A stretch of 64,000 nt of DNA from Oscillospiraceae bacterium (GCA_902761055.1 CACWIS010000004.1:121161-185160); one strand, 5' to 3'. Counted from the first letter of the stretch, positions 9,032-17,953 are shown. Program-made: numbers and translations. Notes: generated by a model from the sequence alone, not told the origin.

Positions 9032-10186
9032 TCAGCCTCCGAAAACGGAGAGCAGGAAGCCGGCCGCGATGGCCGAGCCGATGACGCCGGCCACGTTCGG
9101 GCCCATGGCGTGCATCAGCAGGAAGTTGGACTTGTTGTAGCGCCGACCGACGTCCTGGCTCACACGCGCGGCCATCGGGACCGCGGACACGCCCGCCGAG
9201 CCGATCAGCGGATTGATCTTGCCGCCGGAGGTCCTGTACATGATGATGCCGCCGATCAGACCGCCCGTCGTGGAGATCGCGAAAGCGATCAGGCCGAGGA
9301 TGATGATCTTGATCGTGTTGAAGTTCAGGAAGTTCTGCGCCACCATCGTTGCGCCGACCGAGGTCGCGAGGAAGATCGTGACGATGTTCATCAGCGCGTT
9401 CTGCGCCGTGTCGGACAGACGGTCGGTCACGCCGCACTCGCGGAAGAGGTTGCCGAGCATGAGACAGCCGATCAGCGGAGCGGTCGAGGGCAGGAGCAGG
9501 ATCACAAAGGTTGCGACGACGATCGGGAAGACGATCTTCTCGGTCTTGGAGACCTCGCGGCTCTGCTCCATTTTCACGACGCGCATCTTCTCGGTGGTCA
9601 GCGCCTTCATGATCGGCGGCTGGATCATCGGGATGAGCGCCATGTAGGAATACGCCGCGATCGCGATCGGACCGAGCAGCTCGGGCGCGAGCTTCGTCGT
9701 CAGGAAGATGGCCGTGGGGCCGTCCGCGCCGCCGATGATGCCGATCGAGGCGGCCTGCGGACCGGTGAAGCCCAGCAGCACCGCGCCGAAGAAGGCCACG
9801 AACACGCCCAGCTGCGCCGCCGCGCCGAGCAGCAGGCTCTTGGGGTTGGCCAGCAGCGGGCCGAAGTCGGTCATCGCGCCGACACCCATGAAGATCAGCG
9901 AGGGGTAAATGCCGGCCTTTACGCCGATGTAGAAGAAGTCAAGCAGTCCGGCGTGGGCCATGATGTGGCCGTAGCTGTGGTAATAGGGACTTGTCTGATC
10001 GAGGAAGGCCGCCCACATCTCCGGGTGGTACATCGCATTTTCGCCCATGCCGATGAAGTAGCTCAGATTCGACAGCAGGCAGCCGAAGGCGATGCCGCAC
10101 AGGAGCAGCGGCTCAAATTTCTTGGCGATGCCAAGATACAGCAGAACGAAGGCGATGAGGATCATCACAAGGTTCTTTCCATCCAA
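9032..10186 (-). CDS. oadB: Na+-translocating decarboxylase beta subunit
   Basis: The integral membrane subunit that decarboxylates carboxybiotin and couples this to outward Na+ transport (OadB/GcdB/MmdB family). The 384-residue protein has about ten hydrophobic segments and the family's key loop [13 protein letters not shown] near residue 150, which includes the essential Asp. It also has [20 protein letters not shown] and the C-terminal [16 protein letters not shown] stretch. It is the last gene of the decarboxylase operon. The start is unusual: the best reading begins at a TTG (10184-10186) only a few bases after GGAGGG and 10 bp after the biotin-carrier stop. The first ATG in frame (10165) is too far from that site. 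Confidence 0.93.
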   Translation of the reverse strand: MDGKNLVMILIAFVLLYLGIAKKFEPLLLCGIAFGCLLSNLSYFIGMGENAMYHPEMWAAFLDQTSPYYHSYGHIMAHAGLLDFFYIGVKAGIYPSLIFMGVGAMTDFGPLLANPKSLLLGAAAQLGVFVAFFGAVLLGFTGPQAASIGIIGGADGPTAIFLTTKLAPELLGPIAIAAYSYMALIPMIQPPIMKALTTEKMRVVKMEQSREVSKTEKIVFPIVVATFVILLLPSTAPLIGCLMLGNLFRECGVTDRLSDTAQNALMNIVTIFLATSVGATMVAQNFLNFNTIKIIILGLIAFAISTTGGLIGGIIMYRTSGGKINPLIGSAGVSAVPMAARVSQDVGRRYNKSNFLLMHAMGPNVAGVIGSAIAAGFLLSVFGG

Positions 10187-10195
10187 CGCCCTCCG

Positions 10196-10600
10196 TTACG
10201 CGATCACAACGAGCGGCGAACCGGTCTCGACGACCTGGCCCTTCGAGACGGCGATCTGGGCGATCGAACCGGCCTTGGGCGCGGTGATCTCATTCTCCAT
10301 CTTCATGGCCTCAAGGACGATCAGCACGTCGCCCTCCTTGACGGCCTGACCCTGCGAGACGTTGATCTTGAGGATGTTGCCGGGCATCGGGCTCTTGACG
10401 ACCTCGCCGGCGGCGAGAGAGGCGGCGGGAGCGGCGGGCGCGGGCGCGGCGGCCACGGGAGCGGCGGCAACAGGAGCCGCGGCAGCGGGAGCCGCAGCGG
10501 GCGCGGGAGCAAAGGCCTCGTACTCGTCGACGAGCATGGCCTCGCCGGCCTCGACCTCGACCTCGTAGGTGCGGTTATTCAAAGTGACCTTATACTTCAT
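10196..10600 (-). CDS. Biotin carrier (acyl carrier) protein of the decarboxylase
   Basis: A 134-residue biotinyl carrier. The C-terminal 75 residues form the biotinyl/lipoyl fold with the biotinylation motif EAMKMEN (Lys near residue 100) and the SPMPGNILKI lead-in. The middle is a flexible Ala/Pro linker of about 40 residues with AAAPVAA repeats. The N-terminal 25 residues (KYKVTLNNRTYEVEVE) form a short beta segment typical of decarboxylase gamma chains. It shuttles CO2 from the carboxyltransferase to OadB. Its ATG overlaps the stop of the upstream OadG-like gene by 4 bp (10597-10600). Confidence 0.93.
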   Translation of the reverse strand: MKYKVTLNNRTYEVEVEAGEAMLVDEYEAFAPAPAAAPAAAAPVAAAPVAAAPAPAAPAASLAAGEVVKSPMPGNILKINVSQGQAVKEGDVLIVLEAMKMENEITAPKAGSIAQIAVSKGQVVETGSPLVVIA

Positions 10601-10950
10601 TTCTTCTCTTCCTCCTTGATCTCACGGATGGACAGGAAGCGCAGCTCGTTGAGCGGCTTTCCCGCGGCGTCGGCGACGATCGCCATAATCATGGCGGCGT
10701 CCTTCGGATCGGTGTCGTAGAGCTTCAGCTCGCCCGCAGAGCCCGTGGCCTTCGGCCCCTCCCGCTTGACGGGAGCGGTCTCGACAGGGGCGGGAGCGGC
10801 GACGGGCTCGGCCGTCTTTTTCGCGGCCATGATCTTGCCCTGGATCATGACGACGACCATCAGCAGCACCAGACCGAGGAAAACCACCAGATAACCCAGC
10901 AGCGCGGTCAGAGCCGCGTTCGGGATCGAGATATTGACAAGGTCGATCAT
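10597..10950 (-). CDS. OadG-like small membrane subunit
   Basis: A 117-residue protein with one strong N-terminal transmembrane helix (about residues 12-38), an Ala/Pro/Lys linker and a short C-terminal soluble region. This is the architecture of the OadG/MmdD family, which anchors the soluble carboxyltransferase to the OadB pump. Its place between the carboxyltransferase and biotin-carrier genes supports the call. It starts 2 bp after the oadA stop and overlaps the next start, so translation is probably coupled. Confidence 0.82.
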   Translation of the reverse strand: MIDLVNISIPNAALTALLGYLVVFLGLVLLMVVVMIQGKIMAAKKTAEPVAAPAPVETAPVKREGPKATGSAGELKLYDTDPKDAAMIMAIVADAAGKPLNELRFLSIREIKEEEKK

Positions 10951-10952
10951 CT

Positions 10953-12335
10953 TTACGCCTCCGTGATCGTGTAGCGGACAATCTTCTCCTCTTTGGCCTT
11001 GCGCTCCTCGAAGAACTTCTCCGCGACCTGCGGGAAGGAAATATAGCTCAGCACGTCCTCTTCGCAGCGGGCGGTGTCGCCGAGCTTCTCCTGCGCCTTT
11101 TCAAAGGCGTCGTTCGGCAGACTGTCGGCATAGCGGCCCTCGACGGGCTTGAGATCGCCGAGGATCTTCGCGCGTACTTCCTCATTGATCGGGGCGGGAG
11201 TGCGGCCGTATTCGCCGCGGCAGTAGGCCTTGATCTCGGCGCCGACGTTCTTGTAGCGCTCGCCGGCGAGAACGTTCTGCACGGCCTGGGTGCCGACAAG
11301 CTGGCTCGTGGGCGTCACGAGCGGGGGATAACCCATGTCGGCGCGCACGCGCGGCGTCTCGAGCAGGGCCTCGTCGAACTTGTCGAGCGCGTTGAGGCTC
11401 TTGAGCTGGCTGAGAAGGTTGGAGAGCATGCCGCCGGGGATCTGATAGGTCAGGCAGCGGGTATCCGTCGCCATGGAGATCGGGTTGAGCGTGCCCTTTG
11501 CGAGGAATTCGGCGCGGACAGGCTTGAAGAAGTCGGCCATCGCGTTGATGGACTTCTCGTCGAGGTCGACCTCGTAGCCGAACTCGCGCAGCGCGTAGAA
11601 CAGTGTTTCCGTCGCGGGCTGCGAGGTGCCGCCGGAGAAGGGGGAGATTGCCGTGTCGATCACATCGGCGCCCGCCTCGATGGCCTTGAGATAGGTCATG
11701 AAGGCGAGACCGGTGGTGCAGTGCGTGTGCATCACGACGGGCAGATCGACCGCGTCCTTGATCGCGGAGACCAGATCATAGGCGGCCTTCGGCGTGAGGA
11801 TGCCGGCCATGTCCTTGATGCAGATCGAGCCGACGCCCATGGAGGCGAGCTCCTTGACCATCTCCACGTATTTTTCCAGCGTGTGGACGGGGCTGGTGGT
11901 GTAGGAGATCGCGGCGGAAGCCATCGCGCCGGAGTTGACAGCCTCCTCCACGGCGACCTTGAGGTTGTTCACGTCGTTGAGGGCGTCAAAGATACGGATG
12001 ATATCGATGCCGTTGCGGACGGAAGCGCGCACGAAGCGGCGTACGATATCGTCGGGGTAGTGCTTGTAGCCGAGAATGTTCTGCCCGCGAAGCAGCATCT
12101 GCAGCTTGGTGTTCGGCAGCTTCGCACGGATCTTGCGCAGACGCTCCCAGGGGTCTTCGCCGAGGAAGCGCAGGCAGACGTCAAAGGTGGCGCCGCCCCA
12201 GCACTCGACGGAATAGAAGCCCGCCTTGTCGATGGTGTCGAGGATCGGCTCGAACTGGTCGTAGCCGAGACGCGTGGCGATGAGCGACTGGTTGGCGTCG
12301 CGCAGCACGGTCTCTGTGAACTGTACTTTCTTCAT
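10953..12335 (-). CDS. oadA: Oxaloacetate decarboxylase alpha subunit, carboxyltransferase domain
   Basis: A 460-residue HMGL-like carboxyltransferase that moves CO2 from oxaloacetate to the biotin of the carrier protein. It shows TETVLRDANQSLIATR at the N-terminus, IRIFDALNDVNNL near 115, CIKDMAGILTP with the catalytic Lys near 170, and the metal-binding VMHTHCTTG near 205. A C-terminal conserved carboxylase region follows. Unlike enterobacterial OadA it has no fused biotin domain; that domain is a separate gene downstream. It starts the operon, with AGGAGG before the ATG. Pyruvate carboxylase subunit B is the main alternative, but the adjacent oadB and OadG-like genes argue for the Na+ pump. 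Confidence 0.92.
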   Translation of the reverse strand: MKKVQFTETVLRDANQSLIATRLGYDQFEPILDTIDKAGFYSVECWGGATFDVCLRFLGEDPWERLRKIRAKLPNTKLQMLLRGQNILGYKHYPDDIVRRFVRASVRNGIDIIRIFDALNDVNNLKVAVEEAVNSGAMASAAISYTTSPVHTLEKYVEMVKELASMGVGSICIKDMAGILTPKAAYDLVSAIKDAVDLPVVMHTHCTTGLAFMTYLKAIEAGADVIDTAISPFSGGTSQPATETLFYALREFGYEVDLDEKSINAMADFFKPVRAEFLAKGTLNPISMATDTRCLTYQIPGGMLSNLLSQLKSLNALDKFDEALLETPRVRADMGYPPLVTPTSQLVGTQAVQNVLAGERYKNVGAEIKAYCRGEYGRTPAPINEEVRAKILGDLKPVEGRYADSLPNDAFEKAQEKLGDTARCEEDVLSYISFPQVAEKFFEERKAKEEKIVRYTITEA

Positions 12336-12502
12336 GGCTCCTCCTGTAGTTCAGAATAATGCGAATGATTGAAAATGCTTATTTTCATTATAACATTTCA
12401 CAAAAATAAATCCAGTATTAGTTTTCACTTTTCCGTATTCGACAAGAAAAAGGGGAAAAAGCAAAAAGACGAGAGGGGAAAATTGTACACTATTGCCATA
12501 GG

Positions 12503-12538
12503 TGTAAAAAACCCGCGGACCGGATGGCCCGCGGGTTT
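12503..12538 (-). terminator. Terminator of the NlpC/P60 gene
   Basis: A 10-bp stem (12509-12518 with 12529-12538, core CCCGCGG), followed on the minus strand by a run of six T. It lies 16 bp past the NlpC/P60 stop. Confidence 0.85.
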
Positions 12539-12553
12539 CGGGATGCGTTGTGT

Positions 12554-14029
12554 TTACACGAGACGGCGGGCGATAAAGCCGCGCGCGTCGTAGTATCCGC
12601 TCAGCTCGGAAATGATGACGCCGGTGGTGTAGGTCGAGGCGTGGATGAAGCGGTTGTGGCCGATATAGATGCCCACGTGTCCGACGTAGTTGCCGCCGGA
12701 GTAGAAGCAGAGCAGGTCGCCCGGCTGCAGCGCGGAGACGTCGACCGCAACGCCGTTGCGGGTCTGGTCGTCGGCGACGCGGTTGAGCGTGATGCCGAAG
12801 TGGCCGTAGACATAAGTGGTGAAGCCGGAGCAGTCGAAGCCGGCGGGGGAGGTGCCGCCCCAGACGTAGGGACAGCCTTCGAACTGCAGCGCGTAGGCCA
12901 CGATCTGGTTGCCGAGCTCGGAGCTGTTGGGAGAATCGCCGATCGTGGTGATGCTGCCCTCCGCGACATACTGGCCGTACACGTAGCCGGATTCGCCGTT
13001 GTAAATGACGGCCTTCCACTCGCCGGACGAGCCGGTGATCGTGACGGTGTTGCCGTAGTTCAGCTCGCCGAGAATGTCGTAGCGCGTGCCCGGTCCGCTG
13101 CGGAAGCGGACGCTGTTGCCGGTGATGTAGCCGACGACGGAGTTGTTGGTGGGCTCAACGGGCGGGACATAGGGCTCGGGCGTGGGAACGGGCGTATCGG
13201 GGATCGCGCCGCCGTCGGATACCACGTAGGCGCTGTAGACATAGCCGCTGCGTCCGTTGATGGTGACGGCGCGCCAGTTGCCGCTTGTGCCGGTGATGAC
13301 GAGCGGGGTGCCGTCGTCGAGCGTGTCATAAATCGAATAGGTCGTATCGGGGCCGGTGCGGAAATAGACATAGCTTCCGCTGATATGACCCGCTACGCCG
13401 CCGGAGACATCGGCAGGGGGCGGCGCGGAAGGCGCGGGCGTGGGAACAGGCGTCGGCTCCGGGGTCGGGACAGGCGTTTCAATGGGGACGCTGCCGCCGT
13501 CGAGGTCGATATAATCGGCGTACATGTAGCCGGACTTGCCGCCGATGGTGACGGCGTACCACTCGCCGGACTGCGCCGTGACGGTCACGACCGTGCCGCT
13601 GTTGTACTCCCCGAAAATGGAGTAGTCGGTGCTCGGCCCGCTGCGGAAGCGGACGTACATCGCGTTGACGGTGCCGCTGGCGGCTCCGCCCGACACGGGC
13701 GAGGTCTCGACCGCGCTCGGGGCGCTCGGCGCCGTGCCGGTCTCGACGGGCGTCTCGGCCGGAGCGGAGGAGACTTTCAGATAGCTGGCGTAGATATAAC
13801 CGGATCGTCCGCCGTATGTAACGCCGTACCACTCGCCGTTGGAACGGTCCGTGACCGAAACGACGGTTCCCTTTGGCAGACAGTCAAAGATGGCATATTC
13901 TGTCCCCGGACCGGAGCGGAAATTGACGTCGTTTCCCGTGATCTCGGCGTCCTCCGCAAAAACGGCTGCGGTCAGCAGAAGACAGAACAGCGCGGCGAAT
14001 GCCAAAGTTCTGAAAACATACTTACGCAT
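12554..14029 (-). CDS. Secreted SH3b-repeat NlpC/P60 peptidoglycan hydrolase
   Basis: A 491-residue secreted cell wall endopeptidase. An N-terminal signal peptide (about residues 1-25, hydrophobic core then VFAED) is followed by four bacterial SH3 domains. Each has the NxRSGPGT/TDYxI...GEWYAV...GxSGYxYxxY pattern (starts near 32, 120, 225 and 315), and Pro/Thr/Glu linkers separate them. The C-terminal NlpC/P60 domain (about 375-491) has the catalytic triad: Cys in GFDCSGFTTYVYG, His in GHVGIYIGHN and His in FIHAST. SH3b domains bind the wall and the enzyme cleaves stem peptides, probably D-Glu-DAP. It lies 27 bp after a small unknown gene, likely in the same transcript. Confidence 0.95.
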   Translation of the reverse strand: MRKYVFRTLAFAALFCLLLTAAVFAEDAEITGNDVNFRSGPGTEYAIFDCLPKGTVVSVTDRSNGEWYGVTYGGRSGYIYASYLKVSSAPAETPVETGTAPSAPSAVETSPVSGGAASGTVNAMYVRFRSGPSTDYSIFGEYNSGTVVTVTAQSGEWYAVTIGGKSGYMYADYIDLDGGSVPIETPVPTPEPTPVPTPAPSAPPPADVSGGVAGHISGSYVYFRTGPDTTYSIYDTLDDGTPLVITGTSGNWRAVTINGRSGYVYSAYVVSDGGAIPDTPVPTPEPYVPPVEPTNNSVVGYITGNSVRFRSGPGTRYDILGELNYGNTVTITGSSGEWKAVIYNGESGYVYGQYVAEGSITTIGDSPNSSELGNQIVAYALQFEGCPYVWGGTSPAGFDCSGFTTYVYGHFGITLNRVADDQTRNGVAVDVSALQPGDLLCFYSGGNYVGHVGIYIGHNRFIHASTYTTGVIISELSGYYDARGFIARRLV

Positions 14030-14056
14030 CTCTCTGTACGATTCCTTTTTACAAGT

Positions 14057-14338
14057 TTATCTGGAGGCAAGCGCTCTTTCCAGCCAGACGACAGCGACGT
14101 CGAGCGCTTCGTAGAGGCTGTCCTTCTCGCTTTTCTTCACGACCCTGTCGCGGGATTTGATGGAAGGGTCGGTGAGCTGAAGCTGGACCGAGACCTTGGT
14201 GGCCACGTCGAGATCCTTGACTTTCTTGCTGTCGAGGATCTGCAGCATGGCGATATACTTATCGGCAAAGCTGCCGTAGTATATGATGTTGTCCTTGCGC
14301 TGGAGCGGGTGTCCCTTGTACTCCAATTTTGCTGCCAA
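14057..14338 (-). CDS. Small conserved protein of unknown function (TTG start)
   Basis: A soluble, charged protein of about 93 residues beginning AAKLEYKGHPL; I recall similar small proteins in clostridial genomes but know no function. It has alternating basic and acidic segments and the core GSFADKYIAMLQIL, with no signal peptide or helix long enough to cross a membrane. Start choice: the in-frame ATG at 14353 itself overlaps GGAGG (14346-14350), which is ideally placed for the TTG at 14336-14338, so TTG is preferred. A near-consensus promoter lies just upstream, so this may be a highly expressed gene. The NlpC/P60 gene follows at 27 bp. Confidence 0.7.
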   Translation of the reverse strand: MAAKLEYKGHPLQRKDNIIYYGSFADKYIAMLQILDSKKVKDLDVATKVSVQLQLTDPSIKSRDRVVKKSEKDSLYEALDVAVVWLERALASR

Positions 14339-14362
14339 TGATAGCACCTCCATTGTAATCGA

Positions 14363-14391
14363 AATGTAACACATTAAAATGAATTTGTCAA
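14363..14391 (-). promoter_or_regulatory. Near-consensus sigma-A promoter of the small protein
   Basis: On the minus strand, TTGACA (14386-14391), a 17-bp A/T-rich spacer and TACATT (14363-14368). This is one of the best promoters in the window. It should drive the 93-residue protein and probably the NlpC/P60 gene. Confidence 0.75.
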
Positions 14392-14477
14392 CAAGAATAT
14401 TATGGTAAACCGTTCGGGACAGAAGGGGAAAAGGACCGTTTTCGGCGCTCTCATCCGTGACAAAAGCGCCCGCTCCG

Positions 14478-16607
14478 TCAGCCGTTGGCTTCGGCCTGCG
14501 CGGCGAGGGCGGCCTCCTCCTCCGCGATCTGTGCGGCGTACGCGGCGTGCAGATCGCCGAAGAGATAGCTGTCTCCGCCGATATACGGCCAGTTGAAGGT
14601 GCGGTACTGCAGACCGTTGTGGACGCGGATCATCACGTCGTGCCAGATGCGCGCGGCGGGGTTGTTCCAGACGTTGATCGTCTCGGGGATGTCGTAGCCG
14701 GTCCAGACGGCGGCGACGTAATAGGGCGTGCAGCCGACGAACCAGCGGTCCTTGTTCTCGCCGGAGGTGCCGGTCTTGCCTGCGACGGGCACAGAGCCGA
14801 GGTAGGCCGCGCTGCCGGTGCCGGATTCGACCGCGTTCTGCATCATGTAGGTCATGACGTAGGCGGTGTTGGGCTTGAAGGCGACGATCGTGCGCGGCGT
14901 GTTGTCGATGACGATGTTGCCGTTGGAGTCGGTGATGCGCGTATAGGTGCGGGAGTAGGTGAAAATGCCGTCGTTGACGAAGGCGGAATAGGCCTGCGCC
15001 ATCTCGCGCACGGTGATGCCGTTCGTCAGCTGGCCGAGCGCCATCGGCGCGTACGAAGCGTCGTCGGGGACCAGGCTGGTCACGCCCAGACGCTCGCGCA
15101 GGAAGTTGTAGCTGGTCTCGGGACCGAGCTTGTCGACGATCTGCGCCGCGACGGTGTTGAGCGAGAGCGTCAGCGCGTCGTAGATCGTGACGATGCCGTA
15201 GTTCTCCCAGCTGTCGTTGTGCGGATACCAGCTCGTGCCGGACAGGTACATATCCGACGAGTCGTTGACGAGCGTGGTCGGCGTCAGCCCGAGCAGCTCC
15301 ACGGCGGGGCCGTAAGCCGAGATCGGCTTGATGGCGGAGCCGGGCGGACGCTGGGAGCCGGTGGCGCGGTTGAGCGGGAAGTTCTGCGTCTTCTGTCCCA
15401 CGCCGCCGCTGAGGCCCTTGATCTCGCCCGTGTAGGGGTCCATCACGACGATCGCGCTCTGCAGCTGCTTGTCGGTGCCGTAGGTCTGGGGAATGTTGTC
15501 GATGTTCTGGTAGATGTTGTCGATATAGGACTGGATCGTCTCGTCGAGGCAGCAGAAGATCTGATAGCCGCCGTTGTAGACCAGATGGCGCGCGGCCTCC
15601 TTGCTGATGCCCTTCTGCTGCATCAGATCCTCGGTGACGTCCGCGATGACGACTTCCTCGTAATAGGTGTAAATGTTCTGCGTGTAGACGGTGTTCTCGC
15701 GGTAGACGAAGTTCAGCTCCTCCTCGACGGCGGCGCGGTATTGCGCGTAGTCGATGAAGTTCTGCTCGTACATCTCGTGCAGGATCGTCTCCTGCCGCTC
15801 CTTGTTGGCCGAGAGGTCGTAGAAGGGATCGTACTGCGTCGGCTTGTTGGTGATGCCCACGATCGCCGCGCACTCCGCAAGGGAGAGCTCGGAGACGTCC
15901 TTGCCGAAATAGGTCTGCGCCGCGGTCTGCACGCCCCAGCAGCCCTCTCCGAAATAAACGGCGTTGAGATACCATTCGATGATCTCGCGCTTGTCGTATT
16001 TCTTTTCCAGCTCCAGCGCGCCGAAGATCTCGGCCAGCTTGCGCTGCACCGTGACCTCGTTCTTGCCGGTCAGGTTTTTGATGAGCTGCTGCGTGATCGT
16101 CGAGCCGCCGTAGGTGTCGGACATGCGGGCGAACATTTCCACAAAGGCGCCGGCCGTGCGGTACCAGTCCACGCCCTTGTGCTCGTAAAAGCGTTTGTCC
16201 TCGATCGCGACGAGGGCCTTTTCCATGTACCAGGGGATCTTGTCATAGTCCACCCAGATGCGTTTTTCGGTGCCGGTGAGCGTGACCAGCTCCTTCCAGC
16301 CGCCGGTGGGATCCGTATACCAGATCGTGCTCGATTCGCTCAGCTGGTAATCCTCCAGGGAAATGTCCAGCGTGGAGGTGAGGCAGCTTTTTACATAGTA
16401 GGCAAAGATGCAGCTGAAGATCAGCCCCGTGAGGGCGAGGATCAGCAGCACGGAGCCGAAGGCCTTGAGCACGGTGCTCATCGAGAGCGTGATCGTGTCG
16501 ATCGTAAGGTCGGCCGCCTTGGCCGCCACCTCGCCGGTATCGATCCGCTTGAGCTTTCCGAGCAGCTTTTTCATGCGGCTCCACAGGCTTTCTTTATTCT
16601 CATCCAT
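14478..16607 (-). CDS. Class A penicillin-binding protein (PBP1A family)
   Basis: A bifunctional peptidoglycan synthase of 709 residues, anchored by one N-terminal membrane helix (about 45-72). The GT51 glycosyltransferase domain (about 100-280) shows AIEDKRFYEHKGVDW with the catalytic Glu, GGSTITQQLIKNLTGK and KREIIEWYLNAVYFG. The transpeptidase domain (about 350-660) has the active-site serine in PPGSAIKPISAYG (SxxK) and the KTGT motif in VAGKTGTSG. Length and order match PBP1A/PonA. The long cytoplasmic N-terminus (about 45 residues) is charged. It is followed on the same strand by the small unknown gene and the NlpC/P60 hydrolase, a cell wall cluster, although that downstream pair has its own promoter. 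Confidence 0.95.
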   Translation of the reverse strand: MDENKESLWSRMKKLLGKLKRIDTGEVAAKAADLTIDTITLSMSTVLKAFGSVLLILALTGLIFSCIFAYYVKSCLTSTLDISLEDYQLSESSTIWYTDPTGGWKELVTLTGTEKRIWVDYDKIPWYMEKALVAIEDKRFYEHKGVDWYRTAGAFVEMFARMSDTYGGSTITQQLIKNLTGKNEVTVQRKLAEIFGALELEKKYDKREIIEWYLNAVYFGEGCWGVQTAAQTYFGKDVSELSLAECAAIVGITNKPTQYDPFYDLSANKERQETILHEMYEQNFIDYAQYRAAVEEELNFVYRENTVYTQNIYTYYEEVVIADVTEDLMQQKGISKEAARHLVYNGGYQIFCCLDETIQSYIDNIYQNIDNIPQTYGTDKQLQSAIVVMDPYTGEIKGLSGGVGQKTQNFPLNRATGSQRPPGSAIKPISAYGPAVELLGLTPTTLVNDSSDMYLSGTSWYPHNDSWENYGIVTIYDALTLSLNTVAAQIVDKLGPETSYNFLRERLGVTSLVPDDASYAPMALGQLTNGITVREMAQAYSAFVNDGIFTYSRTYTRITDSNGNIVIDNTPRTIVAFKPNTAYVMTYMMQNAVESGTGSAAYLGSVPVAGKTGTSGENKDRWFVGCTPYYVAAVWTGYDIPETINVWNNPAARIWHDVMIRVHNGLQYRTFNWPYIGGDSYLFGDLHAAYAAQIAEEEAALAAQAEANG

Positions 16608-16845
16608 CTATCAGAAAACACCTCCTGCCGGGACAGCGCGTCCATGCAGACAATCATCCATTATATTCTGAAAACACATTATACCACAGCTTTGGCAGGA
16701 TGGGTAGCATAATTGTGAATTTTTGCGCCCCGAAAGAAAAATTAAGAACTTCGCCCCTCCGCGATCTCCGCCGCGGCAGATATAATTCTACCCCGATTGC
16801 GGAATACTCCATACAGGAAACATTGAAACGGAAAGAAGAGAGAAA

Positions 16846-17181
16846 ATGAAAACGACCATGCGCCTGGCGCTGCTCATCCTCACGGCTGCGATCGCACTCT
16901 GGTCCGCCGTCGCCGCGTTCGGGACGCTCCGGCGGCGCGAGGATCCCATCCCGGCCGAGATCTACGCGCAGTACCGCGCCAAGAGCGGGAGAGCGGAGTA
17001 CCTGCTGCGCGAGAGCGAGGGACGCGTCGCGGTCTTCCGCAGCGGACAGGACAGGCCGGAGCGGCTGACGCAGATCGAGACGGCCGCGCTGCGCCGCGCG
17101 GACCGGGCGATGCTCCGGAAGGGGATCCCCGCCGAGGACAGCGACGAGCTGCTCTCGCTGCTGGAGGATCTCGGATCATAG
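16846..17181 (+). CDS. Small membrane-anchored protein, unknown function
   Basis: A 111-residue protein with an N-terminal hydrophobic segment (residues 5-26) that may be a signal anchor, then an Arg/Glu-rich soluble part of about 85 residues. I do not recognise a family. Its reading frame has the GC-biased codon use of the neighbourhood and a purine-rich ribosome binding region (AAGAAGAGAG) just before the ATG. It is divergent from the PBP gene and is followed 69 bp later by the DUF1292 gene. A secreted or inner-membrane regulator is possible but not supported by motifs. Confidence 0.6.
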   Translation: MKTTMRLALLILTAAIALWSAVAAFGTLRRREDPIPAEIYAQYRAKSGRAEYLLRESEGRVAVFRSGQDRPERLTQIETAALRRADRAMLRKGIPAEDSDELLSLLEDLGS

Positions 17182-17250
17182 CGCAGTTTGCAGTTGATTT
17201 ATCCCGGGAGACGCGGTAGAATAAAAGCACCAAGAAAGGGAGGGATCCGG

Positions 17251-17541
17251 ATGAGCGAAGAATACGGAAACGATTTTGTCACCATGGTGGACGAGAACGG
17301 CGAGGAATTCGTCCTTGAGGTGCTTGACACCATCGATTACAACGGCAGGACCTATACGGCCTTCCTGCCCGCGGACATGGACGAGAACGACCCGGACTAC
17401 GGCATGGTGCTGCTGCAGAACGTGATCGACGAAAACGGCGAAGAGGTCTTCGACACGATCGACGACGAGGACGAGCTCAACGCGGTGTACGAGCAGTTCA
17501 TGCGCGTGCTCTTCGACGACGAGGACGAAGCGGAGCCGTAA
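17251..17541 (+). CDS. DUF1292 protein (YrzB-like)
   Basis: A very acidic 96-residue protein of the DUF1292/UPF0473 family, common in Bacillota and usually near alaS, yqgF or rnj genes; its function is not known. The pattern VTMVDENGEEFVLEVLDTIDYNGRTY is typical (cited here in outline), and the C-terminus ends in a run of Asp/Glu. AAAGGGAGG lies just before the ATG at 17251; an upstream in-frame ATG at 17188 has no such site. The next element downstream is the probable 6S RNA. Confidence 0.85.
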   Translation: MSEEYGNDFVTMVDENGEEFVLEVLDTIDYNGRTYTAFLPADMDENDPDYGMVLLQNVIDENGEEVFDTIDDEDELNAVYEQFMRVLFDDEDEAEP

Positions 17542-17547
17542 TACGCA

Positions 17548-17786
17548 GTCCTCTCCCGGCATAGGATAGAACGACGACTCCTGCTGTGTGCGTGTCGTTC
17601 CGAACGGAACAGAGCGGCCCATTAAACCCACATCACCTATAAGGGATGCCGATTTGAGTCTGCGGATTGCAGGCCTCCCGCGCCTTCGGACGCGGACGTT
17701 GGAAGCAGCGAAACAGAACTTAGGCGACCCACCTGCCCATTCGTGCAGGTTATAATTGGGCCGACACGGCATGAGCGGGAGGCTCC
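17548..17786 (+). ncRNA. ssrS: Probable 6S RNA (SsrS)
   Basis: The non-coding stretch after the DUF1292 gene has the layout of Bacillota 6S RNA, which binds the sigma-A RNA polymerase and mimics an open promoter. I recognise the 3' half from AACTTAGGCGACCCACCTGC and the following GCAGGTTATAATTGGGCC, a hairpin typical of clostridial 6S RNAs. The ends pair: CTCCCG at 17553-17558 with CGGGAG at 17776-17781. A Rho-independent terminator follows at once. There is no credible ORF on the + strand. The exact 5' end and the open-bubble structure need folding; the identification rests on remembered sequence similarity. Confidence 0.68.
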
Positions 17787-17815
17787 CACAGGGAAACCTG
17801 TGGGAGTTTTTGTTT
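17783..17815 (+). terminator. Terminator of the probable 6S RNA
   Basis: A perfect 10-bp stem CTCCCACAGG / CCTGTGGGAG (17783-17792 and 17797-17806) with a GAAA loop, followed by TTTTTGTTT. Confidence 0.92.
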
Positions 17816-17857
17816 GAAAAGCCGCCGTTCCCCGCGGCCGCTCGAGGTCGACCGGGA

Positions 17858-17892
17858 AAAAATATCCCGGAGCGCTTTTCGGGCGCTCCGGG
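17858..17892 (-). terminator. Terminator of gdhA
   Basis: A 10-bp stem (17866-17875 with 17883-17892, core CCCGGAGCGC), followed on the minus strand by ATATTTTTT. It is about 60 bp past the gdhA stop. Confidence 0.85.
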
Positions 17893-17953
17893 AAGCCGGG
17901 GGTTAAGGAGTGTAGGAAGAAAGCGTTGTGATGAGCGCTTTGCTGCTGCGGGA

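Noticed and set aside
14457-16712. A 751-codon frame antisense to the PBP gene
   Set aside because: Antisense shadow; the PBP reading frame carries all catalytic motifs.
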